Origin: Carnobacterium mobile DSM 4848
GTDB lineage: Bacteria > Bacillota > Bacilli > Lactobacillales > Carnobacteriaceae
Assembly: GCF_000744825.1 (NCBI RefSeq)
Contig: NZ_JQMR01000001.1
Span: 1,845,501 to 1,909,500 of the forward strand
Direction of reading: 5' to 3'
DNA length: 64,000 nt
Positions 29,829 through 39,348 of this stretch are shown here, piece by piece. The notes below the pieces were generated by a model, which was not told the origin of the DNA, made no database searches, and was given only the letters and a program-made list of their open reading frames with translations. Position numbers and translations under genes: made by a program. Each line of letters starts with the position of its first letter. The stretch's first letter is position 1.

Positions 29829-30748
29829 TTACATTCTTTCTTCATTTTGATCTGCTACAAATTTTGAGCCTAATAGGCCTGCAACAGAAGTTAAAACCAT
29901 ACCTAAAATTAAAGCTGCAAATTCCCAGATAGAAGATTTCTCAGTTGCGTCAGCCGCTTCGTCAGCTTCTTGTTGAGTTAAATCGGTGTTTTTATTCACT
30001 GCAATTGCTTCTTTGTCGTCTGCAGCTTTTGTAATAGTGTCAACATATTGTTGCAATGAGTCAGTTGTTTCCTTAATAATTTGGTCTGTTTGATCAGTAT
30101 CGAGTAAGATTTCTTTTCCAGCCTTTGTAATATCAGATGCTGCTGCATTTAATTGGTCGTTAAGGTAGTTAGGTTGTAACTCTTTCACATCTGTCTCTTT
30201 TAAAATCTAGTTCGTTTGATCTGTGAGATCATTTGTATCAACACTTCCAACTTCCCCGATAATTTTGTCGAATCCCCTAGAAACAAGATCTCCGATTTCT
30301 GAAGCACCGGTTTCTACTCTTTTACCAGCGATAGAAAGAACAGAACCTAGAGTCGAACCGACAGCGGAAAAAATGCTTGTTGTGAGCATAGAAAGCATGA
30401 TTACTAAAGCCCAGACGCTTATTGCCCACGTTAAGAAACCATAAACTAACCCTATCTGACGAGAAGTCATTCCAGCCACAAACCCTGCTGCTAGTAGAGA
30501 AAGGATAAAAGCGATAGCTGTCCAAATGAATAAACCTGTTTTGACACCCTCAATGGATTTCTCGAAGTTGCTTCTACTTGTCCGAACCCGATTGCAAATC
30601 CAACTAGAGAAAAAGTAATTAAAAGAGATAAGAAAGTGACGAGACCTGCAATAATAGCACCTCATGAACTATTGAAACCAGCCTCTGCTTGACCCGTACC
30701 CCGGCCTGCCAAATTCCACTTCAAACCTTTTTTTCTTATTTTTTCAAT
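29829..30748 (-). pseudogene. Decayed membrane protein gene
   Basis: Read on the minus strand, one protein is recoverable in pieces. From 30748 the frame gives GLKWNLAGRGTGQAEAGFNSS, a TGA at 30664-30662, then GAIIAGLVTFLSLLITFSLVGF; a frameshift near 30575 leads into EGVKTGLFIWTAIAFILSLLAAGF; a TAG at 30209-30207 precedes KELQPNYLNDQ and a final hydrophobic segment. The start is ATT, with AAAGGAG 7 nt upstream. It had about four or five membrane segments. No family name is certain. Confidence 0.8.
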
Positions 30749-30905
30749 TATACCACTCCTTTTATTGTTACTCTTAATTTTAAAGAGTTCATTGTATTTA
30801 AATAAACAATAACCCTTCAAATGAAAAAGGATTTTGTATTGTTTAAACGGTAGTCTAAGGCTTATAAGCGAGGTATACCAAAAACCACTTATGTTAACGT
30901 ATTGT

Positions 30906-30934
30906 TTGTGATGTCTGTGCTAAATGCGTATAAT
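30906..30934 (+). promoter_or_regulatory. Predicted promoter for the YflT/DUF2382 gene
   Basis: TTGTGA (30906-30911) and a perfect TATAAT (30929-30934) are spaced 17 bp, 65 bp before the start codon. Confidence 0.7.
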
Positions 30935-30999
30935 TACATTAAGTACGGAGGATGTATATTTAATGTGCATTTATTAATCTACGCGAAGGAGGAGACAGA

Positions 31000-31776
31000 A
31001 TGAGTTATGTTGAAGGAAGTTATGCTACGCCAAACGAAGCGATTGCCGCAGTCAAACGCTTAGAAAAAGAAGGATACAAGAAAAAGGATCTTCGGTTAAT
31101 TTCAAATACAGCAGCTCGTCATGCGTTCATGGAACAATCAAACCTGGAGATAACCTCTGAAAATGATTATAAAAAAGAATCTGGTTCAACTGCTGAGGCA
31201 GAACAGTATTCAATTTGGGATACAATAATCGATGCGTTTTCTGCCGATGAAGACGGCTCAGCGGAATCAACTGTCTCAAAAGAAAATCCTTTATCTCATT
31301 ACCAAAATGATATTGCCAATGGGAATATCATTATCTTAGTTGAAGAGAATGCTGAAACGAAGACTGATTCTATACCTAATGACGTAACAGAAAATGAACA
31401 AACAATAAAATTGCAAGAAGAGCAGCTTGATGTGGATACGAATAAAGTTCAAACAGGCGAAGTGAATGTTTCCAAGAGAGTAATTGAGGAGACTAAAATG
31501 ATTGAAGTTCCTGTGGAGCATGAAGAAATTGTGATCAAAAGACACAAAGTTAACGATGGAACATCCGTTGACGAAAATAACGAAGATGAAGAAATTGTCA
31601 TTCCTATTTCCGAAGAACAAATTCATGTGACTAAAACACCTGTTGTGATTGAAGAAGTAACCATCGGCAAAGAGACCGTTGAAGAAACAAAACAGATCAG
31701 CGAGACGGTTAGAAAAGAAGACATAGAGGTAGAAACAGACGGAGATGTAGGCCTACACGACGATAGAAAACTGTAA
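31000..31776 (+). CDS. General stress protein: YflT domain plus DUF2382
   Basis: A 258-residue acidic protein of two parts. Residues 1-110 match the heat-induced/general stress 17M (YflT) pattern: YVEGSYATPNEAIAAVKRLEKEGY. Residues about 145-250 are a DUF2382 (YsnF/AvaK-type) domain with two repeats built on EVNVSKRVIEETKMIEVPVEHEEIVIKR and EEIVIPISEEQIHVTKTPVVIEE. Such fusions are linked to stress and envelope conditions. AAGGAGGAG precedes the ATG. Confidence 0.9.
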   Translation: MSYVEGSYATPNEAIAAVKRLEKEGYKKKDLRLISNTAARHAFMEQSNLEITSENDYKKESGSTAEAEQYSIWDTIIDAFSADEDGSAESTVSKENPLSHYQNDIANGNIIILVEENAETKTDSIPNDVTENEQTIKLQEEQLDVDTNKVQTGEVNVSKRVIEETKMIEVPVEHEEIVIKRHKVNDGTSVDENNEDEEIVIPISEEQIHVTKTPVVIEEVTIGKETVEETKQISETVRKEDIEVETDGDVGLHDDRKL

Positions 31777-31810
31777 AGCATTAGTGACTCTTACTTTAAA
31801 AATAATAAAG

Positions 31811-31847
31811 AAAAAAGCCAAAGTGATGAAGTCTCTCTGGCTTTTTT
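31811..31847 (+). terminator. Terminator of the stress protein gene
   Basis: AAAAAAGCCA (31811-31820) pairs with TGGCTTTTTT (31838-31847). Confidence 0.85.
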
Positions 31848-31876
31848 GGTATGTTCAGACTTCTTATCAAAGAGTC

Positions 31877-31918
31877 AAAAAAGCAAACGAGTTTATATTT
31901 CAACTCGTTTGCTTTTTT
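31877..31918. terminator. Terminator of the SDR gene (bidirectional)
   Basis: AAAAAAGCAAACGAGTT (31877-31893) pairs with 31902-31918; the A-run gives a U-tract on the minus strand 3 nt from the SDR stop. Confidence 0.88.
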
Positions 31919-31921
31919 TGT

Positions 31922-32695
31922 TTATTCTTCTAATTTTCCAGCTGTATATCCGCCATCGACAGGAATCGTTACACCGCTGATTTGTTTAGCTAAATCTGAA
32001 CATAAGAACATAACAACGTTCCCTTGATCTTCAGCTGTGGCCATCTTGCCTGTAGGAATAGACTTTAACGTTCCTTCATATTGTTCCGGGTGGTCTTTTG
32101 CCCATCCTTCAATTGCTGGCGTAAACGTTGCACCCGGGGCAATAGAATTGATTCGAATTCCTTGTTTTCCATATTCTAAAGCAACTGATTTTGTTAAACC
32201 GACAATCGCATGTTTCGAAGCCGTGTATGGAGCCATGTTTGGCGAACCTTCAATACCTGCTGCTGATGCAGAGTTAACAATCGAACCGCCGCCTGTTTTA
32301 AGCATCGCATTCACTTCATGTTTGATACTATAAAATGTACCATATAACGTTACTTTTAATGTTTTGTCCCAGTCTTTTGCATCCATTTCGCCAATTTTAA
32401 CTTGGCCGGCATTAATACCTGCGTTATTATGAGCGAAATCAAGTTTACCGAAAACAGCTACCGTTTCATCAACTAATGCTTCGACTTGTTCTTCATCGCT
32501 GACATCACACTTGAAGAATTGGGCTTCTCCGCCGTTATCTTTAATCATTTGAACAGTCTCTTGTCCACTTTCTTCACTTACATCAGAAACCATCACTTTT
32601 GCGCCTGCTTCTGCTAAAGAGATAGCACTGGCACGTCCAATACCTGATCCTGCTGCTGTTACTAATCCTGCTTTTCCTTCTAATAATTTTGTCAT
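31922..32695 (-). CDS. Short-chain dehydrogenase/reductase
   Basis: A 257-residue classical SDR. The cofactor loop TAAGSGIGRA is near residues 13-22, NNAG near 90-93, and the catalytic Ser-Tyr-Lys are in NSASAAG and YTASK near 154-158. The closing IAPGATFTPAIEG is typical. An acidic D near residue 39 (VSDVSEE) suggests NAD preference. Substrate cannot be told from sequence; glucose 1-dehydrogenase-like and ketoacyl reductase-like labels are both possible. Site GAAAGGA precedes the ATG. Confidence 0.93.
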   Translation of the reverse strand: MTKLLEGKAGLVTAAGSGIGRASAISLAEAGAKVMVSDVSEESGQETVQMIKDNGGEAQFFKCDVSDEEQVEALVDETVAVFGKLDFAHNNAGINAGQVKIGEMDAKDWDKTLKVTLYGTFYSIKHEVNAMLKTGGGSIVNSASAAGIEGSPNMAPYTASKHAIVGLTKSVALEYGKQGIRINSIAPGATFTPAIEGWAKDHPEQYEGTLKSIPTGKMATAEDQGNVVMFLCSDLAKQISGVTIPVDGGYTAGKLEE

Positions 32696-33110
32696 ATGAC
32701 CAATCCTTTCTTCTTTAACAAACAGGAAGCAATTTTACACCTTTGATATTTAATGTCAAGGAAAATGACTTCTGGTAAAATGTAAATGATAGAAGGAATA
32801 AACTTAGATACCATACTGTAATCCTGTTTACCTTGCATTAATTTAGAAGAGGTTCGTAAACAACGAATAGTAGCAAAACTACACATATACGAGGAGAAAT
32901 CAGAATTAGTTTAATTGGTAGTACAGTTGTTTTTGTAATATTAGGATTCATAACCTAGTGCTTTGCATGTTCGCAAACTAGTTGATGAAGGAGCTCCTTG
33001 TTAAAATAAGCTGCAATACTAACTACAATAAGCACAAATAAACACTAGAACAATCCTAGACTTGATAAAAGGAAAGATATAAATGTATGAAGTTTATATA
33101 TATGTGTTTA
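32696..33110. other. Gap without a clear gene
   Basis: AT-rich DNA between the SDR and the TPR lipoprotein genes. On the + strand near 32,905 a short frame reads RISLIGSTVVFVILGFIT then stops, resembling part of a membrane segment, but it has no proper start. It may be a remnant; nothing else is seen. Confidence 0.4.
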
Positions 33111-33857
33111 TTACAGCTCTGGGGGCAAAGTCCAACCGGCGTCCAGAATATGTTGTTTAGTAATGGGGTATAAAATACTGTTTGACTCTGTAAATATTAA
33201 CGTTTTTTGATTATCTTCATTTTCTATTTTTAAAGAAAGATTACCATCTAAAGCTCCGTGTCCTCCTAATTCAGGAGTAGAGAATTCTATTGTCAGAGTA
33301 TTTTCTTTAATTTTTTTATCCAATATATTATTTTTCAAATATACCCCTGCATTAAGCTCGCCATCGATAAAATAAGAATCGGTTATAATTATTAGATATT
33401 CAAGAGACGACTCGTAAGGAGTAGATTCATAAAATCCATATGTTCCTTTGAATTCTTCAAAAGTATAATTTGCTTCTTGGCTGATATTGGTTTCATTCAT
33501 AATTTCTTTTATATCCGTAATGATAGCTTCGGATTTAGTTATCAAAGCAACTGAACCATTGTCTATATTAATCACAGATTTCGCATGGTTTAAAGATGAT
33601 TTATAGTCATTGTCTTCAAAAGATTGCAAAGACTGATTAAAATACTTTGTTTGTAGAAGCAATGCATTTGCTTTTTCATCTTCTGGCTTCTCTTCTACAG
33701 TGTGTTCAAAGTAAGCCTCAGCTTTTTCGTATTCTTCTGCTGCTAAAGCATCTAAACCTTTTTGAATGAAGGAGGTATATGCTTCCTCATTTTTATTACC
33801 GCAACTGGTCAGAAAAAATAAAAAGAATAAGCTGGTAAACAAATATTTATGTTTCAC
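33111..33857 (-). CDS. TPR-containing lipoprotein (copy 1)
   Basis: A 248-residue lipoprotein with lipobox FLTSC (Cys near 19). Residues 28-110 contain TPR-like helices (GLDALAAEEYEKAEAYFEHT, then SFEDNDYKSSLNHAKSV). The C-terminal half (about 130-248) is a separate beta-rich domain with GTYGFYES and GGHGALDG that I do not recognise. Its first 110 residues are homologous to the next upstream gene, 47 nt away; the two are probably one operon. Confidence 0.85.
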   Translation of the reverse strand: MKHKYLFTSLFFLFFLTSCGNKNEEAYTSFIQKGLDALAAEEYEKAEAYFEHTVEEKPEDEKANALLLQTKYFNQSLQSFEDNDYKSSLNHAKSVINIDNGSVALITKSEAIITDIKEIMNETNISQEANYTFEEFKGTYGFYESTPYESSLEYLIIITDSYFIDGELNAGVYLKNNILDKKIKENTLTIEFSTPELGGHGALDGNLSLKIENEDNQKTLIFTESNSILYPITKQHILDAGWTLPPEL

Positions 33858-33904
33858 TTTAATCCTCCGTTACTGTCTGTTTGACAGAATCTATATAACT
33901 TGCT

Positions 33905-34951
33905 CTAATGGTTAATATATGAGCGCATTTCTTCATACTGCGACATCGTCATTTCAGAAACTTCATCTACTTTTTCTACAGCAGCATCATAAGAATCTTT
34001 TGAATTTATATAACGATTATATAGATCCTTTTTAGAAATAGGAGATGAATCTAAAGAAACATCATCGTAGTTAGTGCCTCCTCCCATGTATACAACACCT
34101 TCAACTGGAGTGATTGTACTTTCGTCATATTCAATAATGAACCAGGGGTGTCCTGATCCAACGCCAGAATGAACATTAGTTAATAGATATCCCTCATCAA
34201 AATTATAATATAAATTGTAGCCTTCAAGATTTGGGCTCATCGCTCTCTCATCAACGGTTGTTGTTGCTAACAGTACCTTTAACGATTGATCCAGCTCGTT
34301 ATATGCTTCTATAGGGTCTGATGGTTCTTCAGCAGCTACTTCGTTTTTTTTATCTGCCTCAGTATCAGCAAGGGTTTGATTATCTATCTCTTCATTAATG
34401 GATTTTTCTAGTTCTTTACTTGATTTCTTTAAAGAGGCATATTGAGAATCGTCAATTGAATCTTGTTGTAGTAAAGTCGTTACTTTTTCTAGAGCCTCAG
34501 AATACTTCTCATCTTTAAACAATGAATTTGCACTATCATATTGTTCTTGGTAGCTTGTTTTTGTAGTGACAACTAAGTTTATTTTTTCAATTATCTCATT
34601 AGATTTCTTTATTAATGCCTCAGAGCCATTTTTTGTTGTTTTAACGCTTTCAGCATTTTCTTTTGCTAAATCAAGGTTTCTATCTTCAAATGATTTTAAG
34701 GCAGTAACATAGGTCTCTGTTTGTAATTTTAAAGCTTCAGCTCGTTTATCATCTGCTTTTTCTTCAAGAGCGATTTCAAATGAAACAATAGCTTTATCGT
34801 AATTTTCTGCGGCTAAGTTATCTAACCCTTTTTGAATAGAACTATTATATACCTCTTCAGATTTATTACTACAACCCACTATAAAAAAAATAGCAATTAA
34901 AAAAAAGCAACTTATAAAAGACTTTTTAAAATCAAACCTTTTTCTTATCAT
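33905..34951 (-). CDS. TPR-containing lipoprotein (copy 2)
   Basis: A 348-residue lipoprotein with lipobox FIVGC (Cys near 27). TPR-like helices include GLDNLAAENYDKAIVSFEIA, then a second pair with SANSLFKDEKYSEALEKV. An acidic linker (about 190-215) leads to a C-terminal domain with ERAMSPNLEGYNLYYNFDEG and VYMGGGTNYDD. It is the first gene of the pair. The N-terminal half matches its neighbour, while the C-terminal domains differ completely. Confidence 0.85.
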   Translation of the reverse strand: MIRKRFDFKKSFISCFFLIAIFFIVGCSNKSEEVYNSSIQKGLDNLAAENYDKAIVSFEIALEEKADDKRAEALKLQTETYVTALKSFEDRNLDLAKENAESVKTTKNGSEALIKKSNEIIEKINLVVTTKTSYQEQYDSANSLFKDEKYSEALEKVTTLLQQDSIDDSQYASLKKSSKELEKSINEEIDNQTLADTEADKKNEVAAEEPSDPIEAYNELDQSLKVLLATTTVDERAMSPNLEGYNLYYNFDEGYLLTNVHSGVGSGHPWFIIEYDESTITPVEGVVYMGGGTNYDDVSLDSSPISKKDLYNRYINSKDSYDAAVEKVDEVSEMTMSQYEEMRSYINH

Positions 34952-35343
34952 TTTTTATTCCTCCTAGTTTTTATGTACATAATGATTATACTATTAAAAA
35001 AAGAATATTGTTATTTATATATTGAGCAAACCATCACATCAATATGATGTTGTTGAATTTAACAATAATCCCCAACTAGGTTTCTAACTATAATTATTTA
35101 TCCTTTTAGTTTCTGCATATAATTGATACACGATACGTAGTAAATTTACTATACTTGTGATAGAGATTATAAGTGGCGATTAAATAGTTAAGGGTTCCTG
35201 GGTTGTAAAAAATTCGCAATATGTTTATCCAGTTAATTTCTTGGATGAAAGAGAAGAATTAAGCATAAGCAAGTTTTATAAACTATTGTGCTTAAAGTTA
35301 TTTATTGAGATAATGTATGTATCAAACTTACGGAGGCTTTATT
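34952..35343. other. Gap before the restriction-modification locus
   Basis: AT-rich spacer at the edge of the island. A + strand frame from about 35,186 reads GSWVVKNSQYVYPVNFLDER and continues to about 35,365 without a start codon, overlapping the first R-M gene; it may be the tail of a lost gene. No clear promoter is seen. Confidence 0.4.
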
Positions 35344-38300
35344 ATGCAATTAAAACAAATTTCTAATAAAGGCGACGATACGGTTGCAAATGAGTTAAAG
35401 TTGAACTTAGATAAAAACTCTAAACTATCTATTATCGCAGCATACTTTACTATTTATGCCTTTGATGAATTAAAAGAACAATTGAAAACGGTTGAAAAAA
35501 TGCGTTTTGTTTATACAGAACCTACATTTATTCAAAATGAAAATGATAAAAAAAGACAATATGAAATCGAAAAAAACAGCGAATCGAACCTTACGGGAAA
35601 TGAATTTGAATTAAAATTAAGAAATCAAATGACGGGACCATACATAGCTAGAGAAGCAGCAGAATGGATAAAAGAAAAAGCCATTTTTAAATCTATTAAG
35701 GGAAATACTTCGGTTAGTAAGAAGTTTATTGTAGAGAATAGCGAACAAGAAAATAAAAATTTATCAGTCTTAGGAGAAATGGATTTTAGTTCAGACAAGC
35801 TAGGCATCACTCAATCTAATCATATAGGTGGTTTTCCAGTTTTATCCGGTAAAGATGTTGTAAAGGATTTAATAAAGGACTTTGATGAAATATGGACAGA
35901 TAATCGACTAGTAAAAGATGTCACACAAGATGTTTTAGAGCATATTCAAAAATTTTATAAAGAAAATTCTCCAGAGTGGATCTATTTTGTTAGCTTATAT
36001 CATATTTTCGAAAATCAAATTGGTGAATTGGTTGAAGACAATATTATTAAAAAAGGTGTTAATTTTAAAGATACGGTTATTTGGAATAAATTATATCAAT
36101 TTCAACAAGATGGTGTTATTGGTGCTATTGATAAAATAGAAAAATATAATGGTTGTATCCTAGCAGATAGTGTTGGATTAGGAAAAACCTTTTCTGCTTT
36201 AGCAGTAATTAAATATTATGAACTTAGAAATGATAGGATATTGGTATTGTGTCCTAAAAAACTACGGGATAACTGGACGATCTATACCCAGAATGATAAA
36301 CGGAATATTTTAGAAAAAGATCGATTTAACTATGATGTTCTTCATCACACAGACTTATCACGCTACTCTGGCTTTACAGGTGATATTAATTTAGGATCCA
36401 TTCATTGGTCAAATTATGATTTAGTAGTGATTGATGAATCACACAATTTTAGAAATAATCCAACAACTAAAAAGGATACGATTACAAGGTATCAACGTTT
36501 AATGCAAGATATTATTAAATCAGGAGTAAAGACAAAAGTGATGATGCTGTCCGCTACACCAGTAAACAATCGCATGACAGATATAAAGAACCAGATTGCA
36601 TTTATTACAGAAGGAAGTGAGACGGCATTAGCAGATGAAGGTATTTCCAGTATCAACTACACATTGAAATTAGCTCAAGAAACATTCAATGTTTGGAATA
36701 ACGGGGACCCAAATGGTAGAACAACTGGTGATTTTGTTGAATCTGTCAATCCTGATTATTTTAAGTTATTGGATTTATTGACGATTGCCAGAAGCCGAAA
36801 ACATATTGAAAAGTATTATAATTTATCGGATACCATCAAATTTCCAACCCGGTTAGATCCTAAATCTATTAAGTCAGATATTGATATCAGTAGGGAGTTT
36901 CCTTCTATTGGAGCTGTCAACGATGTAATTAAAGAGCTGAATTTGAGTGTTTACCGGCCAATATCTTACATCTTGCCAATGATGCGTAAAAAATACGCAG
37001 ACAAATATGATACAGTCGTGAAGGGTGGACAAAGCACGTTTAAGCAATCAGACCGTGAAACAGCCCTTATTGGGCTCATAAGAGTTAATTTATTGAAACG
37101 TATGGAAAGTTCGATTCATTCATTTGCATTAACGTTAGAAAGAGTAGTAGGGAAAATTAATCATATTTTAAATAAAATAGAGCGCTTTGCTATCAATGGA
37201 GATATTGTGGACGAAGTATCTGACTTAGAGGACCTAGATGATGAACGTTTAGAAGATTTGATTGTTGGCGGGAAAGATTTAAAAATCCTACTGAAGGATA
37301 TGGATTTGATAAAGTGGAAAGAATCGTTGATGGATGATAAAGAAAAAATCGAAACTATCCTAACTTCTGCTAAATTAGTTACACCAAATCGCGATCAAAA
37401 GTTAGCTGATTTGAAAGGCTTGATTCAAAAGAAAATCAACCATCCTATTAATATAGAAAATAAAAAGATTATTATTTTTACAGCTTTTGCTGATACAGCA
37501 CAATACTTATATGAACAGTTATCTAACGAATTATTGAGTAATGAAAATATTAAATCAGCTTTGGTAACAGGTAGCGGAGTAAATAAAACAAATTTAAAAG
37601 GAGTACGCTCAACTGATTTGAATGATATTTTGACTAATTTTTCTCCTATATCAAAAGAACGTTCATCAATTTATCCAGAAATGAAGGGTGAAATTGATGT
37701 CTTGATTGCAACAGATTGTATATCAGAAGGACAAAATTTACAAGACTGCGATTATCTGATTAATTATGATATTCATTGGAATCCAGTAAGAGTGATCCAA
37801 CGTTTTGGGCGGATTGATCGAATTGGGTCAAAAAATAATGTCATTCAACTAGTAAATTTTTGGCCTAATATAGAGTTGGATGAATACATTAATCTAGAAC
37901 AAAGAGTTCGGGGAAGAATGGTTCTGCTAGATACTTCAGCAACTGGAGAAGAAAATTTATTGGATATCGGCAGCAAAGAAATGAATGATTTAAACTATCG
38001 AAAAAATCAATTAGAACAACTTCAGACACAAGTGGTAGACTTAGAAGATGTTTCTGGTTCAATATCGATTACGGATTTAACGTTTAATGACTATAAAATG
38101 GATTTAATGCAAGCACTTAAGGAACACCGTAAAGACTTAGAAAAAGCTCCTAAAGGGATGTATGCTATAACCGATAGTTCTAACTTTGAGGATTCTGAAC
38201 CTGGGGTAATTTTTTTACTCAAGCAAAAAGTGGAGGATTTAGGACAAGAAAATAGTATCTTACCTTATATTTTGATTTATCTTACTGAAGATGGAAATGC

Positions 38301-38595
38301 GAAGTTGCATTACACTCAATCAAAAAAAATATTAGATCATTTTAAAAAGCTGTGTCTAGGAAACTACTCAGTCTACCAATTTTTAGTGGATAAATTTAAT
38401 GAAGAAACTGATTATGGCAGTGAGATGGAGGAGTATTCTGATTTACTGCGTGATGCGATTGACATTATTCGCGGAAAAAAAGAGGAAGTTGGATTGGCTT
38501 CGCTGTTTTCAGCTGGTGGAACGACTATGCAGATGGACTTATTGACTAAGTTAGAAGATGTAGAACTTATTTCATTTTTAATTATTAAGGGGTGA
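35344..38595 (+). CDS. SNF2-type helicase with PLD-like N-terminus, R-M associated
   Basis: A 1083-residue superfamily 2 ATPase. Residues about 1-190 resemble the phospholipase D-like domain of helicase-PLD proteins (LSIIAAYFTIYAFDELK) but show no HxK motif. The helicase core has Walker A VGLGKT with K281, Walker B VVIDESHNF with D364, motif III LSATPVNNR, and motif VI QRFGRIDRIG at 819-828. ATG 35344 is 6 nt from GGAGG; an upstream in-frame start lacks a site. It is 4 nt from the next gene and heads the type III locus. Its role there is unknown. Confidence 0.9.
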   Translation: MQLKQISNKGDDTVANELKLNLDKNSKLSIIAAYFTIYAFDELKEQLKTVEKMRFVYTEPTFIQNENDKKRQYEIEKNSESNLTGNEFELKLRNQMTGPYIAREAAEWIKEKAIFKSIKGNTSVSKKFIVENSEQENKNLSVLGEMDFSSDKLGITQSNHIGGFPVLSGKDVVKDLIKDFDEIWTDNRLVKDVTQDVLEHIQKFYKENSPEWIYFVSLYHIFENQIGELVEDNIIKKGVNFKDTVIWNKLYQFQQDGVIGAIDKIEKYNGCILADSVGLGKTFSALAVIKYYELRNDRILVLCPKKLRDNWTIYTQNDKRNILEKDRFNYDVLHHTDLSRYSGFTGDINLGSIHWSNYDLVVIDESHNFRNNPTTKKDTITRYQRLMQDIIKSGVKTKVMMLSATPVNNRMTDIKNQIAFITEGSETALADEGISSINYTLKLAQETFNVWNNGDPNGRTTGDFVESVNPDYFKLLDLLTIARSRKHIEKYYNLSDTIKFPTRLDPKSIKSDIDISREFPSIGAVNDVIKELNLSVYRPISYILPMMRKKYADKYDTVVKGGQSTFKQSDRETALIGLIRVNLLKRMESSIHSFALTLERVVGKINHILNKIERFAINGDIVDEVSDLEDLDDERLEDLIVGGKDLKILLKDMDLIKWKESLMDDKEKIETILTSAKLVTPNRDQKLADLKGLIQKKINHPINIENKKIIIFTAFADTAQYLYEQLSNELLSNENIKSALVTGSGVNKTNLKGVRSTDLNDILTNFSPISKERSSIYPEMKGEIDVLIATDCISEGQNLQDCDYLINYDIHWNPVRVIQRFGRIDRIGSKNNVIQLVNFWPNIELDEYINLEQRVRGRMVLLDTSATGEENLLDIGSKEMNDLNYRKNQLEQLQTQVVDLEDVSGSISITDLTFNDYKMDLMQALKEHRKDLEKAPKGMYAITDSSNFEDSEPGVIFLLKQKVEDLGQENSILPYILIYLTEDGNAKLHYTQSKKILDHFKKLCLGNYSVYQFLVDKFNEETDYGSEMEEYSDLLRDAIDIIRGKKEEVGLASLFSAGGTTMQMDLLTKLEDVELISFLIIKG

Positions 38596-38599
38596 GAAG

Positions 38600-39346
38600 A
38601 TGAATACTGGAGAATGGATAAAGGTTCTTGGTATTCCAAATGACGCTATTGTTGATAGGAATTTCCCCAAAAAAATATTGTATCAGAATGCTGAACTCTC
38701 TAGTTCTGAGAAAGAACTGATAAAAGATGGTGTTAAACGCTTGAGATGGTTGGCGTCTATCAAGGAAAACAATACAAACGTTCCTAAATATGAAGATGAG
38801 AAAGTTCGATACGAAGAAATTCAGTATTTTTTTCTTGAAGTCAGTAGTCAAGATATGGCAAGTAAGATCAGCAAGTTTCTTTTTAACTCTGTACCTTATC
38901 CTCAAGTTTTAATTATTTCTTTTGAAGAAAAATATCACTTTCAAATGGCATTAACTAAAAAAAACCTTAGTGATACTAATTCGTTAATTTTAGAAAACGT
39001 ATATGTATCACAGTGGAAAACTATGGACTCAATGGCCATAAGAGAAGAATTAAGTCCGTATCACTATTCAAATCAAAAGATGACAAATTTAAAAGAATAT
39101 TACGAATCTTTATTAGTAATTTTACTAAGTGATACAGTTAGTATTTCAGGAAAAAATAGGCTTGGAAGTTCTAAAGAAGTTATCCAATTTTTTGATGAAT
39201 TTCAAGAATTAGATGAAGAAATTCAAAAGCTAATGAAATTAGTAAAATTGGAAAAGCAATTAAACAAACGAATTGAATTGCAACTTAAATTAACACAATT
39301 AAAGAATCAACAAAAAAAGTTGTTATCAGAATATAGAGGAGATTGA
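38600..39346 (+). CDS. DUF4391 domain protein
   Basis: A 248-residue protein matching the DUF4391 pattern as I know it: an N-terminal VDRNFPKKILYQNAELSSSEK, then DGVKRLRWLASIKENN, and a long C-terminal coiled coil (about 200-245, ELDEEIQKLMKLVKLEKQ and following). No catalytic motif is visible. It lies 4 nt after the helicase gene and 2 nt before mod, so the four genes are one operon. DUF4391 proteins are often seen next to type III methyltransferases; their function is not established to my knowledge. Confidence 0.8.
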   Translation: MNTGEWIKVLGIPNDAIVDRNFPKKILYQNAELSSSEKELIKDGVKRLRWLASIKENNTNVPKYEDEKVRYEEIQYFFLEVSSQDMASKISKFLFNSVPYPQVLIISFEEKYHFQMALTKKNLSDTNSLILENVYVSQWKTMDSMAIREELSPYHYSNQKMTNLKEYYESLLVILLSDTVSISGKNRLGSSKEVIQFFDEFQELDEEIQKLMKLVKLEKQLNKRIELQLKLTQLKNQQKKLLSEYRGD

Positions 39347-39348
39347 AC

